NCBI GenBank assembly: GCA_910575005.1
Contig: CAJTCL010000016.1
Coordinates: 1-64,000, forward strand
Reading direction: 5' to 3'
DNA length: 64,000 nt
DNA from: Lachnospiraceae bacterium
GTDB taxonomy: Bacteria; Bacillota; Clostridia; Lachnospirales; Lachnospiraceae
Part shown: positions 53,091 to 61,599 of the stretch, piece after piece
How the letters are laid out: every line of letters starts with the position of its first letter
How positions within the stretch are numbered: position 1 is the stretch's first letter
Notes under the pieces: generated by a model
Seen by the model: only the letters and a program-made list of their open reading frames with translations
Databases searched by the model: none
What the model was told of the DNA's origin: nothing
Translations under genes and position numbers: made by a program

Positions 53091-54208
53091 AGAATTTTGC
53101 ATTTCTCATTTTCATTTTGATTACATTTTATGCGGCTGGGATGTTTCAATACCAGCCGCTGATGTTTTTGTTTGTGTTAGAATGTGTATATTTGGTGGTG
53201 ATGCTGTTTCAAGTACATTATTTTAAAAGAAATTTGTCACTATCATTATTGAGACGGCATGATGCCACGGAAAAGGGAACGAATTATGAATGTATCTGTA
53301 AAGTACATAATACAGGAAAGCTGCCAGTGAGCAGGTTTGGCCTGCGGGTTTCTTTTTCATATGGGCACAAGATTGGCAGTTTTAAGGGGAACTTATTTGC
53401 GGGAAGTGATTGTGGCGACAGCAGCATTCAATTTCAAATTTATGCGAAATATTGTGGATTGATAGAGACAAAGATCAAATGGCTTAAGGTATATGATTAT
53501 TTGTCTTTGTGTTCGATGAAAAAATATTTAGGACAGGAAATGATGTTGGCTGTTTTTCCCAGGGAGAGAGCACTGCATTTGGTATTTGAAGTATTAGGAG
53601 AAAATGGAACAATGCAGATGGAACATCAGACCATGCAGAATACCAAGAACATTTATGGAGAATTTAGTCAGAGCCGAGAATACCACCCTGGTGATCCCAC
53701 ACGGTATATTCACTGGAATTTAAGTGCCAGGACAGATCAGATTTGGGTGCGGGAGTATGGACAGGAGGCAGATTTTCCAGTCAGTCTGTTGTTAGAACTG
53801 GATTTATTTGATCTTTCGATTCCAGATATTGTGGAGCGGATGGATGCATTTTATGAATTGTTATCAGCATTGATTTTAGGACTCTTACAACATGTCTCTG
53901 AGGTGTGTGTCTATTGGTATGACGGGGAAGAAGCGGGGTTAGTCTCTGCCAAGGTAAAAGATACCGCAGAATGCAGAAAACTGCTGCATAGACTTTTTGA
54001 GGTTGATTTTTTAGATCAGGAACCAGAAGAGGCGAAACAATTGGTTTGTGATTGGGCAGCAGAACAGGAATATTTGCTGCGTTTGAATTCTGGATTGTGC
54101 TGGTATTCTGGAGAAACTTTGATTCATCAGTTTTCGGAATCGAATCTGGAGAGTGAGATTGATGATCAGATTTATCAAATTGGAGGTGTGCCGTCGTGGA
54201 TTTCCTAA
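53087..54208 (+). CDS. DUF58 domain protein
   Basis: A 373-residue protein with two N-terminal membrane helices (about 5-22 and 25-42). The DUF58 domain follows with the signature SREYHPGDPTRYIHWNLSART (given as REYHPGDPTRYIHWNLSAR). It is a vWA-like family member and the usual partner of MoxR ATPases. It overlaps the next gene by 13 nt. Confidence 0.92.
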   Translation: MKNFAFLIFILITFYAAGMFQYQPLMFLFVLECVYLVVMLFQVHYFKRNLSLSLLRRHDATEKGTNYECICKVHNTGKLPVSRFGLRVSFSYGHKIGSFKGNLFAGSDCGDSSIQFQIYAKYCGLIETKIKWLKVYDYLSLCSMKKYLGQEMMLAVFPRERALHLVFEVLGENGTMQMEHQTMQNTKNIYGEFSQSREYHPGDPTRYIHWNLSARTDQIWVREYGQEADFPVSLLLELDLFDLSIPDIVERMDAFYELLSALILGLLQHVSEVCVYWYDGEEAGLVSAKVKDTAECRKLLHRLFEVDFLDQEPEEAKQLVCDWAAEQEYLLRLNSGLCWYSGETLIHQFSESNLESEIDDQIYQIGGVPSWIS

Positions 54209-56517
54209 AACATAAGGGGAATGCAAACTTAGATAACGCGAGGATTGTCCATCCAATTGTTTCGATCTTATATCTTATGGCGGGGGTTTACGGCGGTTTG
54301 TTTTATTTTCAATCTCTTGCAGGAATATCCACTTATAGCTGGCTGGTATATCTTGTCGCGGCTGCTTTATGTGGTTTATTGTGGTATTTTCACTTTTATC
54401 AAAGACGCTGGTTTTATATAGTTTATCTCTCCATATTATGTCTGTGCATTCTAGCTGGTGCGTTGCTGTATAGTACTATAGAGCTGCAATTGCGCTACAT
54501 TGTGAATCGATTTTTAGGAACTGTTGCCGTGGAGGATATGGAAATTACAGAGACAGCGCTGCTCATTATGATTGTGTTTTGTATGTTTCTGTTTTTGATG
54601 GAATTTATGCTATCAGAGCATTTTATGTTATATCTTTTAGTTACAGTGACATTATTTCTGTCGCCGTGGTATGGAATACGAGCAGGGATTGGAGGCATTG
54701 TACTTCTGTTGATCTTTATTATTTTTTCTAGAGTACTTCATAAGACGGGAAGTGCAAATGAATCGATGTCAGTATCTGGCGCAGAAGAATCATTTTTTCT
54801 TAGAAAAAGTATTTTATCCGATCAAGTAAGGGGTAATTTGTCACAAAAGAGTATTTGCATTACAGCAGTAATGATGACAGTCTGTCTTTTAGCTGCATGT
54901 ATCGTGACAATTTTTGGCGGACAGAGTTTGTTTCAATTTGTCTATGAGGTGGAAGGGTATGCATATCGTTCTTGGCAGCAGATATCTGGTAAAGACAATC
55001 CATTAGAAACTGGCGGAAAAATGAACAAGGGAAATCTCTATCATACAGGAGCTAGATATTTGAAGGTAAAAACTTCCGGTCAGCCAAAAGAAAAATTATA
55101 TCTGCGTGGATTTAGCGGTGGGGATTATCTGGGCAATGAATGGGCAAGTTCCAAGGACGAGAATTTATTTATCAATATGGAGAGTGAATTGCAGTGGTCA
55201 GGATGGGAATACATGATCCGCAGTATGTACCACAGCATGTATTTTGTGATGAATAGTAAAATGGAGGGAGTCCAATCTCCAGAACCGATGATGATGACGG
55301 TAGAACATTTTGATAAAAGATCTAATAATACCTACGTGCCCTATTACAGTCGTCTGAATCGGAATTATGATAAAAATGGTTATGGATCGGATGGCTACCT
55401 GTTTTATTTTTATGAGCAGCAGGATATGAATATCGTATGGGAAAATGTGCCGACAGAGTTTGAGGGGATGAGAAATTATTATCAAAGGCTGCAGCAGGCA
55501 TATATAAAAGAAGCACAGAAAACTTACACCAAGGTGCCCAAGGAGCGTGTGCCCAGTCTTGTACAATATACAGCGGAGCATCCATTGGAGGATTTGGATG
55601 AGATCACAGCTTTTATTTTATATACATTACAAAATAATGCCACGTATTCTGTCATGCCGGGCCAGGCTCCGAGAAATCGTGATCTTGTGGAATATTTTTT
55701 GTTTGAGAACGGACGTGGATATTGTCAGCATTTTGCGGCTACTGCAACCTTAATGTATCGCTTATATGGGATTCCTGCGAGGTATGCTGCGGGATATGTG
55801 GTTTTGCCTTCTGAGTTTGAGCAACAGGAGGATGGAAGTTATCACGCTCTTCTCACAGATCAATCTGCACATGCTTGGACAGAGATTTTTCTTGAGGATT
55901 ATGGCTGGACGCCAGTGGAAGTGACACCAGCTAAAGATGGTTCTATAGCAGTCAATTATCCAGGATTTGACAGTGTAAAATTCCATCAATTGCTTGGTGA
56001 ACACAAGTGGGACAGAAATATTACAGAATTTTTAGGCAGCAAGTTGGATGCTAAAGTTGCAAAGGTTACAGATCAAACTATTTTAGAAATAGATTTAAAA
56101 AAATATCAAAAACAGTTATGGATTCTTGGAATCCTGCTTGTGTATTCGGTGTTGTTATTGCCATTTTTCTTAGATTACCATAGATTGCGCCGCCTGAAAA
56201 AAATGGATGTTATGAATTGCCGTCAGGTATTTGCCAGATATCTTGTGATGCTGCATGAGGCAAAGTATTTGTTGGGTTGTGATGGCACAGAAGAAGATTT
56301 TATCGATAGGCTGTGTGAAGAATTGCCAGCTTTGTCTAAGGAGGAAGCTTGGCGGATGCTTGATATTGTGTCCAGAGCAGCTTACAGCCGCAAGCAGCCC
56401 ACTTGGGAGGAAGAAAATTATGTGAGAATTTTTTATTTTAAAACCGCAAAAATAATCTATCAACAGATGAAATGGCGGCAGAAACTTTGGTTTCGGTATG
56501 TGAGAGCATTTTTCTAA
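54196..56517 (+). CDS. Transglutaminase-like membrane protein (TgpA/DUF3488 type)
   Basis: A 773-residue membrane protein. About six helices occupy residues 15-240. An extracytoplasmic transglutaminase-like domain follows, with catalytic Cys in GRGYCQHFAATATLMYRLYG, His in SAHAWTEIFLEDYGW and Asp near VEVTP. A last helix lies at about 635-655, before a cytoplasmic tail. The start is a GTG with GGAGGTG upstream. It is the third member of the MoxR-DUF58 set; in Pseudomonas the relative TgpA is essential, but the substrate remains unknown. Confidence 0.92.
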   Translation: MDFLKHKGNANLDNARIVHPIVSILYLMAGVYGGLFYFQSLAGISTYSWLVYLVAAALCGLLWYFHFYQRRWFYIVYLSILCLCILAGALLYSTIELQLRYIVNRFLGTVAVEDMEITETALLIMIVFCMFLFLMEFMLSEHFMLYLLVTVTLFLSPWYGIRAGIGGIVLLLIFIIFSRVLHKTGSANESMSVSGAEESFFLRKSILSDQVRGNLSQKSICITAVMMTVCLLAACIVTIFGGQSLFQFVYEVEGYAYRSWQQISGKDNPLETGGKMNKGNLYHTGARYLKVKTSGQPKEKLYLRGFSGGDYLGNEWASSKDENLFINMESELQWSGWEYMIRSMYHSMYFVMNSKMEGVQSPEPMMMTVEHFDKRSNNTYVPYYSRLNRNYDKNGYGSDGYLFYFYEQQDMNIVWENVPTEFEGMRNYYQRLQQAYIKEAQKTYTKVPKERVPSLVQYTAEHPLEDLDEITAFILYTLQNNATYSVMPGQAPRNRDLVEYFLFENGRGYCQHFAATATLMYRLYGIPARYAAGYVVLPSEFEQQEDGSYHALLTDQSAHAWTEIFLEDYGWTPVEVTPAKDGSIAVNYPGFDSVKFHQLLGEHKWDRNITEFLGSKLDAKVAKVTDQTILEIDLKKYQKQLWILGILLVYSVLLLPFFLDYHRLRRLKKMDVMNCRQVFARYLVMLHEAKYLLGCDGTEEDFIDRLCEELPALSKEEAWRMLDIVSRAAYSRKQPTWEEENYVRIFYFKTAKIIYQQMKWRQKLWFRYVRAFF

Positions 56518-56608
56518 TCGAAGAGTGCCATTTTATCTTGTGTTTTTGTGAAATGTGTGATAGATTTACTTGAGAATGTGTTATCTCTGCCGCCGGGTAG
56601 GGGTTTTG

Positions 56609-56691
56609 CACCAGGCTTCATATCGTTAGGCCCAAGTGTAACAAATATATTATTTGTTGTACTAGAAGATATGAAGTTCTGGTGTTTTTTT
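56609..56691 (+). promoter_or_regulatory. Attenuator-like terminator hairpin upstream of MATE pump 3
   Basis: CACCAG-g-CTTCATATC (56609-56624) pairs with GATATGAAG-tt-CTGGTG (56668-56684), followed by seven T. An inner AACAAATA/TATTTGTT hairpin fills the loop. It lies in the 239-bp gap before the MATE gene and after GC-rich CCGCCGGGTAGGGG (56591-56604). It may only end the upstream operon, but a role as a leader attenuator is possible. Confidence 0.6.
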
Positions 56692-56756
56692 ATGGCGTTC
56701 TTGAACTTATAGGATAAAAATAATTGTGTGCATTTGTGGAAAGGAGAAGGTTGGTT

Positions 56757-58070
56757 ATGTTGAGAGAGTATGTAAAATATACCAGTTTAAATGTGCTGGG
56801 AATGTTGGGATTGTCTTGTTATATTTTAGCAGATACTTATTTTGTGGCAAAGGGATTGGGCAGCAGTGGGCTTGCTGCCTTAAATCTGGCAATTCCGGTA
56901 TACAGTTTTATTCATGGTACAGGATTGATGTTGGGAATGGGAGGTGCCACCTGGTTTTCTATTTTTAAGAGCCAGGGAGCCAAGGAGCGCAAAGATCAGG
57001 TGTTTTCCCACACTGTGGTACTAGCGTGCAGCTTTGCGGTGTTATTTGTGGCGGCAGGGCTTACAGCATCATATGGGCTTACAGATCTTCTGGGGGCAGA
57101 CAAAATGGTGTTTGAGATGACACAGACTTATCTAAAAACGTTATTATTGTTCGCACCAGCATTTCTAGCCAATGATTTACTATTGTGTTTTGTGAGGAAT
57201 GATGGTGCGCCGCAGCTTGCAATGGCAGCAATGCTTGGAGGAAGTTTTTCTAATATTATTCTTGACTATGTGTTTATTTTTTTGTTTCAGATGGGAATTT
57301 TTGGGGCGGTGTTTGCCACAGGGCTTGCGCCGATCATCAGTCTTGCGATTCTCTCTCCTTTTTTTTGGTGTCAAAAAAACAGTTTTCATCTGTTAAAAAG
57401 CACATCAGTAGAAAAATTTAGAATGCAATGGCATATGGCGGCACAGATCTTGGCTGGAGGAATACCATCATTGGTGGCGGAACTTTCCTCTGGAATTGTG
57501 ATTATTGTATTCAATGTCATTATACTTTCTTTACTGGGAAATACTGGAGTGGCGGCTTATGGGGTGGTTGCAAATTTATCATTGGTGGTAATTTCGGTGT
57601 TTACTGGAATCGCGCAAGGAATACAACCAATTGTCAGTAAGTATTATGGAATGGGGGAACCCAAAAAGAGACAGACCATATTTCGCTATGCGGTGTTTAC
57701 CGTGGCAGCCGTGTCTATTTTGATCTATTTGGGGATGTCGGTAGGAGCAGAGCAGGTGACAGCGGTCTTTAACAGTGAAGGCAATCAGGAGTTACAGGCC
57801 ATTGCGGTGAAGGGGATTCGGCTCTATTTTACTGGGGTGGCATTTGCAGGATTTAATATGGTGTCAGCAATTTATTTTACTTCCACAGACCAGGCTACGC
57901 CAGCCAATCTGATTTCTCTGCTCAGGGGTTTTGTGCTGATTGTTCCCTTGGCCTTTTTGCTGTCGTGGCTGTTTGGAATGACAGGGCTATGGCTGACATT
58001 TCCTCTGACAGAACTTTTAGTTGCCATAATTGGGGGAGAAAAATTGAAAAATCAGTTCCAATGTAACTGA
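56757..58070 (+). CDS. MATE-family efflux pump (3), chromosomal
   Basis: A 437-residue transporter with about 12 helices (LNVLGMLGLSCYILADTYFVAKGLG at the start). I chose the ATG after AAGGAG, ten bases away; upstream codons (MCAFVERRRLV) are unlikely. It differs clearly from the two ICE pumps. The substrate is unknown. Confidence 0.92.
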   Translation: MLREYVKYTSLNVLGMLGLSCYILADTYFVAKGLGSSGLAALNLAIPVYSFIHGTGLMLGMGGATWFSIFKSQGAKERKDQVFSHTVVLACSFAVLFVAAGLTASYGLTDLLGADKMVFEMTQTYLKTLLLFAPAFLANDLLLCFVRNDGAPQLAMAAMLGGSFSNIILDYVFIFLFQMGIFGAVFATGLAPIISLAILSPFFWCQKNSFHLLKSTSVEKFRMQWHMAAQILAGGIPSLVAELSSGIVIIVFNVIILSLLGNTGVAAYGVVANLSLVVISVFTGIAQGIQPIVSKYYGMGEPKKRQTIFRYAVFTVAAVSILIYLGMSVGAEQVTAVFNSEGNQELQAIAVKGIRLYFTGVAFAGFNMVSAIYFTSTDQATPANLISLLRGFVLIVPLAFLLSWLFGMTGLWLTFPLTELLVAIIGGEKLKNQFQCN

Positions 58071-58139
58071 TTTTGTGGTAAAATACGATCTGATTAAGAT
58101 GATCCTGTGAGCCAAAAGGCAAACAGAATGGAGGAAATT

Positions 58140-59459
58140 ATGTTAAAAGTAGTAAAGTTTGGAGGAAGTTCCCTGGCAAGCGCCGGACAATTCTCAAAGG
58201 TTGGTAAGATTGTACGTGCGGATGAAAGCCGCAGATATGTTGTTCCCAGTGCACCAGGAAAACGCAATTCCAAGGACACAAAAGTAACAGATATGCTGTA
58301 TCAGTGTTATGCTTTGGCAGAGGCGGAGGAAAATTTTAGTTCTGCACTCAAAAAGATTCAGGAACGTTATGATTCTATTATCAATGGGTTAAACTTAACA
58401 TTGTCTTTAAATAAAGAATTTGAGATGATTGCAGAGAATTTTAAAAAGAAGGTAGGGGCAGATTATGCTGCTTCCAGGGGAGAGTACTTAAATGGCATTG
58501 TCATGGCAAATTATCTGGGATTTGAATTTATAGATGCCGCAGAGGTGATTGTATTTGATACAAATGGAGAATTTGATGCTGACAAGACCAATGAACGATT
58601 ATCCAAACGACTTAAGGACTGTGAACATGCAGTTATCCCCGGTTTTTATGGTGCCAGAGAAGATGGAATGGTAAAAACCTTTTCTAGAGGCGGTTCGGAT
58701 ATCACAGGTTCCATTGTCGCAAAAGCGGTGCGGGCAGATATCTATGAGAATTGGACGGATGTTTCTGGATTTTTGATTGCAGATCCTCGTATTATTAAAA
58801 ATCCAGAGGTAATTAAGGTGATCACTTACAGAGAGCTGCGGGAGCTTTCCTATATGGGAGCTACAGTATTGCATGAGGATGCCGTCTTTCCAGTGCGCAA
58901 GGCGGGGATTCCGATCAACATCCGCAATACCAATGCACCAGAGGATGAGGGCACATTGATTGTAGAGAGCACTTGCCGTCAACCCTATTATACAATTACA
59001 GGAATAGCCGGCAAAAAGGGCTTTGTGGCAGTGAATATTGATAAAGACATGATGAATTCTGAGGTTGGCTTTGGCCGTAAGGTGCTGGCAGCCTTTGAAG
59101 AACATGGAATTTCCTTTGAGCATCTGCCTTCTGGAATTGACACTATGACTGTTTTTGTGCATCAGGAGGAATTTGAGGGCAAAGAGCAGCAGGTATTGTC
59201 AGCTATTCACAGATTAGCCCAGCCAGACAGTATTGACTTAGAAGGCGATATTGCCTTGATTGCAGTGGTGGGACGCGGTATGCGTTCAACAAGAGGAACG
59301 GCTGGAAGGATTTTTTCTGCACTTGCCCATGCAAATGTCAACGTAAAGATGATTGATCAGGGTTCTAGCGAGCTGAATATTATCATCGGAGTAAAGAATT
59401 GTGATTTTGAGACCGCGATTCGGGCCATATATGATATCTTTGTGGAAACACAAATTTAA
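58140..59459 (+). CDS. Aspartate kinase
   Basis: A 439-residue enzyme making aspartyl phosphate, the first step to lysine, threonine and methionine. The N-terminal kinase motif is KVVKFGGSSLASAGQF, with FSRGGSDITGS and VLHEDAVFP in the core. Two C-terminal ACT domains (about 300-439) give feedback control. GGAGG precedes the ATG; the frame upstream is not used. Confidence 0.95.
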   Translation: MLKVVKFGGSSLASAGQFSKVGKIVRADESRRYVVPSAPGKRNSKDTKVTDMLYQCYALAEAEENFSSALKKIQERYDSIINGLNLTLSLNKEFEMIAENFKKKVGADYAASRGEYLNGIVMANYLGFEFIDAAEVIVFDTNGEFDADKTNERLSKRLKDCEHAVIPGFYGAREDGMVKTFSRGGSDITGSIVAKAVRADIYENWTDVSGFLIADPRIIKNPEVIKVITYRELRELSYMGATVLHEDAVFPVRKAGIPINIRNTNAPEDEGTLIVESTCRQPYYTITGIAGKKGFVAVNIDKDMMNSEVGFGRKVLAAFEEHGISFEHLPSGIDTMTVFVHQEEFEGKEQQVLSAIHRLAQPDSIDLEGDIALIAVVGRGMRSTRGTAGRIFSALAHANVNVKMIDQGSSELNIIIGVKNCDFETAIRAIYDIFVETQI

Positions 59460-59529
59460 TATTTATCAGGTAATTTTTTATAAAACAGTGACAGGAACAA
59501 ACAAATCATAAAAAAGTAAAGGAGAAGCT

Positions 59530-61599
59530 ATGGGGAAAATTTATAGATATCGTATTGGAAAACCGCTCCAGACGGAAGCTGTAGTACAAGAATTACCGAT
59601 AGAAAAAGGGGATGTCCTTTATTTGGAGCGTGTACAGAAATTAGATTTGGCGAAAGAGAAGGCAGATGGGCAGGAATGTCTGCTTCAAAGAGATTACTGG
59701 AGATATCCGCTCACGCAGGAAGACAGGATCTATGGGCTGGGAGAGAATGTCCGTGGAATCAATAAACGTGGCTGGATTTATGAGAGTAATTGTACAGATG
59801 ATCCAATCCATACAGAGACCAAGCATTCTCTGTATGGAGCACATAATTTTTTTGTGGTGGATGGAGAAAAAACGTTCGGTTTGTTTTTGGATTATCCTGG
59901 TAAACTGGTTTTTGATATGGGCTACCAATGCATGGATGAGCTGCGTATTATCCCTAAAACTTGGGATCTGGAGCTGTATTTGATTTTGGGAGACGATATT
60001 TTGGATATCGTAAAGCAGTTTCGACAATTGACTGGCAGGAGTTATATTCCTCCCAAATGGGCATTTGGGTTTGGACAGAGCCGTTGGGGATATCAGAGTG
60101 CAGAGGATATCCGTGCAGTAGTAAAAGGGTATCGGGAAAATCATATCCCCTTAGACAGTGTGTATCTGGATATTGATTATATGGAGGATTTTAAAGACTT
60201 TACGGTCAATGAAGAGCGTTTTCCAGATTTTAGAGAGTTTGTGGAGGAGATGAAGCGCGAAAGAATTCATTTGGTGCCGATTATTGATGCAGGTGTAAAG
60301 ATTGAGGAGGGTTACTCTGTCTATGAGGAAGGCGTAGAAAAAGGATATTTTTGTAAAGACGAACAGGGAAATGATTTTGTGGGGGCTGTATGGCCTGGCA
60401 AAGTGCATTTTCCAGATATGCTCAATAAAAAGGCTAGAAAATGGTTTGGAGCGAAATATCAATTTTTGATAGAACAGGGGATTGAAGGATTTTGGAATGA
60501 TATGAATGAGCCGGCAATCTTCTATTCTGAAAAACGTCTGGAGCAGGTATTAAAGAAATTACGATCCATAAAAAACAAAAATATGGATATGTGGGAAGTC
60601 TTTGCATTTAAGGATCTGGTTGCCGGACTTGCAAACAGTCCAGAAGATTATGCAAGCTTTTACCATAATATAAACGGGAAGCAAGTCTGTCATGACAAGG
60701 TACACAATCTATATGGCTATCATATGACAAGGGCCGCAGGTGAAGCATTTGAGGAAATTGAGCCAGACAAACGTCTGTTGTTGTTTTCACGTGCTTCCTA
60801 TATTGGGATGCATCGTTACGGCGGTATTTGGATGGGAGATAATCAGTCCTGGTGGTCCCATTTATTGATGAATTTGAAAATGCTTCCTTCTTTAAATATG
60901 TGTGGTTTTTTGTATACAGGTGCAGATTTGGGAGGTTTTGGCGGGGATGCCACAGAAGATCTTTTACTTCGGTGGCTGGCACTGGGTATTTTTACTCCTC
61001 TGATGCGCAATCATTCTGCATTGGGTACTAGAGTGCAGGAAAGCTATCAGTTCACCCAGACAGAGACATTCCAAAAGTTAATTAATATTCGCTATGGCCT
61101 GATGCCTTATCTCTACAGTGAGTATATGAAAGCGGCTTTGCGCGATGAGATGCTTTTCCTCCCATTATCTTTTGTTTACACAGAGGATCCACATGCAAGA
61201 GAGGTGGAAGATCAGCTTTTGGTGGGTGAGAGTATTATGATTGCGCCAGTGTATACTCAAAATGCCACAGGAAGGTATGTTTATCTTCCAGAACCAATGA
61301 AACTGGTGCGCCTAAAAGGGATGGAAGAAATAGAGACAGAAGTGTTGGAACAAGGACATTTTTATGTAGATATTCCTTTGGATGAAGTGGTATTTTTTAT
61401 TCGTCCAGAAAAAATAGTACCTTATTGCAGCGGCGGCCAATCTATGGAGGAAGCTGAGCAGCAGGAGATCAAACTTCTGGATTTTGTGACAGGAACAGCA
61501 GAATACGAGTTATATCAGGATGATGGTTATACAAAAGATTATCAGAGACCAGAGCATATTCAGATCGTGAGGAAACAGAATGGAAAGAGGAATGTTTGA
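59530..61599 (+). CDS. GH31 alpha-glucosidase
   Basis: A 689-residue intracellular glycosidase with no signal peptide. Family blocks are YGLGENVRGINKRG, PPKWAFGFGQSRWGYQ, VYLDIDYMEDF, the nucleophile Asp in GFWNDMNEPAIF and GADLGGFGGDATEDLLLRW. It releases glucose from alpha-glucosides. AAAGGAG precedes the ATG. Its last 20 bases overlap the following kinase gene. Confidence 0.95.
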   Translation: MGKIYRYRIGKPLQTEAVVQELPIEKGDVLYLERVQKLDLAKEKADGQECLLQRDYWRYPLTQEDRIYGLGENVRGINKRGWIYESNCTDDPIHTETKHSLYGAHNFFVVDGEKTFGLFLDYPGKLVFDMGYQCMDELRIIPKTWDLELYLILGDDILDIVKQFRQLTGRSYIPPKWAFGFGQSRWGYQSAEDIRAVVKGYRENHIPLDSVYLDIDYMEDFKDFTVNEERFPDFREFVEEMKRERIHLVPIIDAGVKIEEGYSVYEEGVEKGYFCKDEQGNDFVGAVWPGKVHFPDMLNKKARKWFGAKYQFLIEQGIEGFWNDMNEPAIFYSEKRLEQVLKKLRSIKNKNMDMWEVFAFKDLVAGLANSPEDYASFYHNINGKQVCHDKVHNLYGYHMTRAAGEAFEEIEPDKRLLLFSRASYIGMHRYGGIWMGDNQSWWSHLLMNLKMLPSLNMCGFLYTGADLGGFGGDATEDLLLRWLALGIFTPLMRNHSALGTRVQESYQFTQTETFQKLINIRYGLMPYLYSEYMKAALRDEMLFLPLSFVYTEDPHAREVEDQLLVGESIMIAPVYTQNATGRYVYLPEPMKLVRLKGMEEIETEVLEQGHFYVDIPLDEVVFFIRPEKIVPYCSGGQSMEEAEQQEIKLLDFVTGTAEYELYQDDGYTKDYQRPEHIQIVRKQNGKRNV

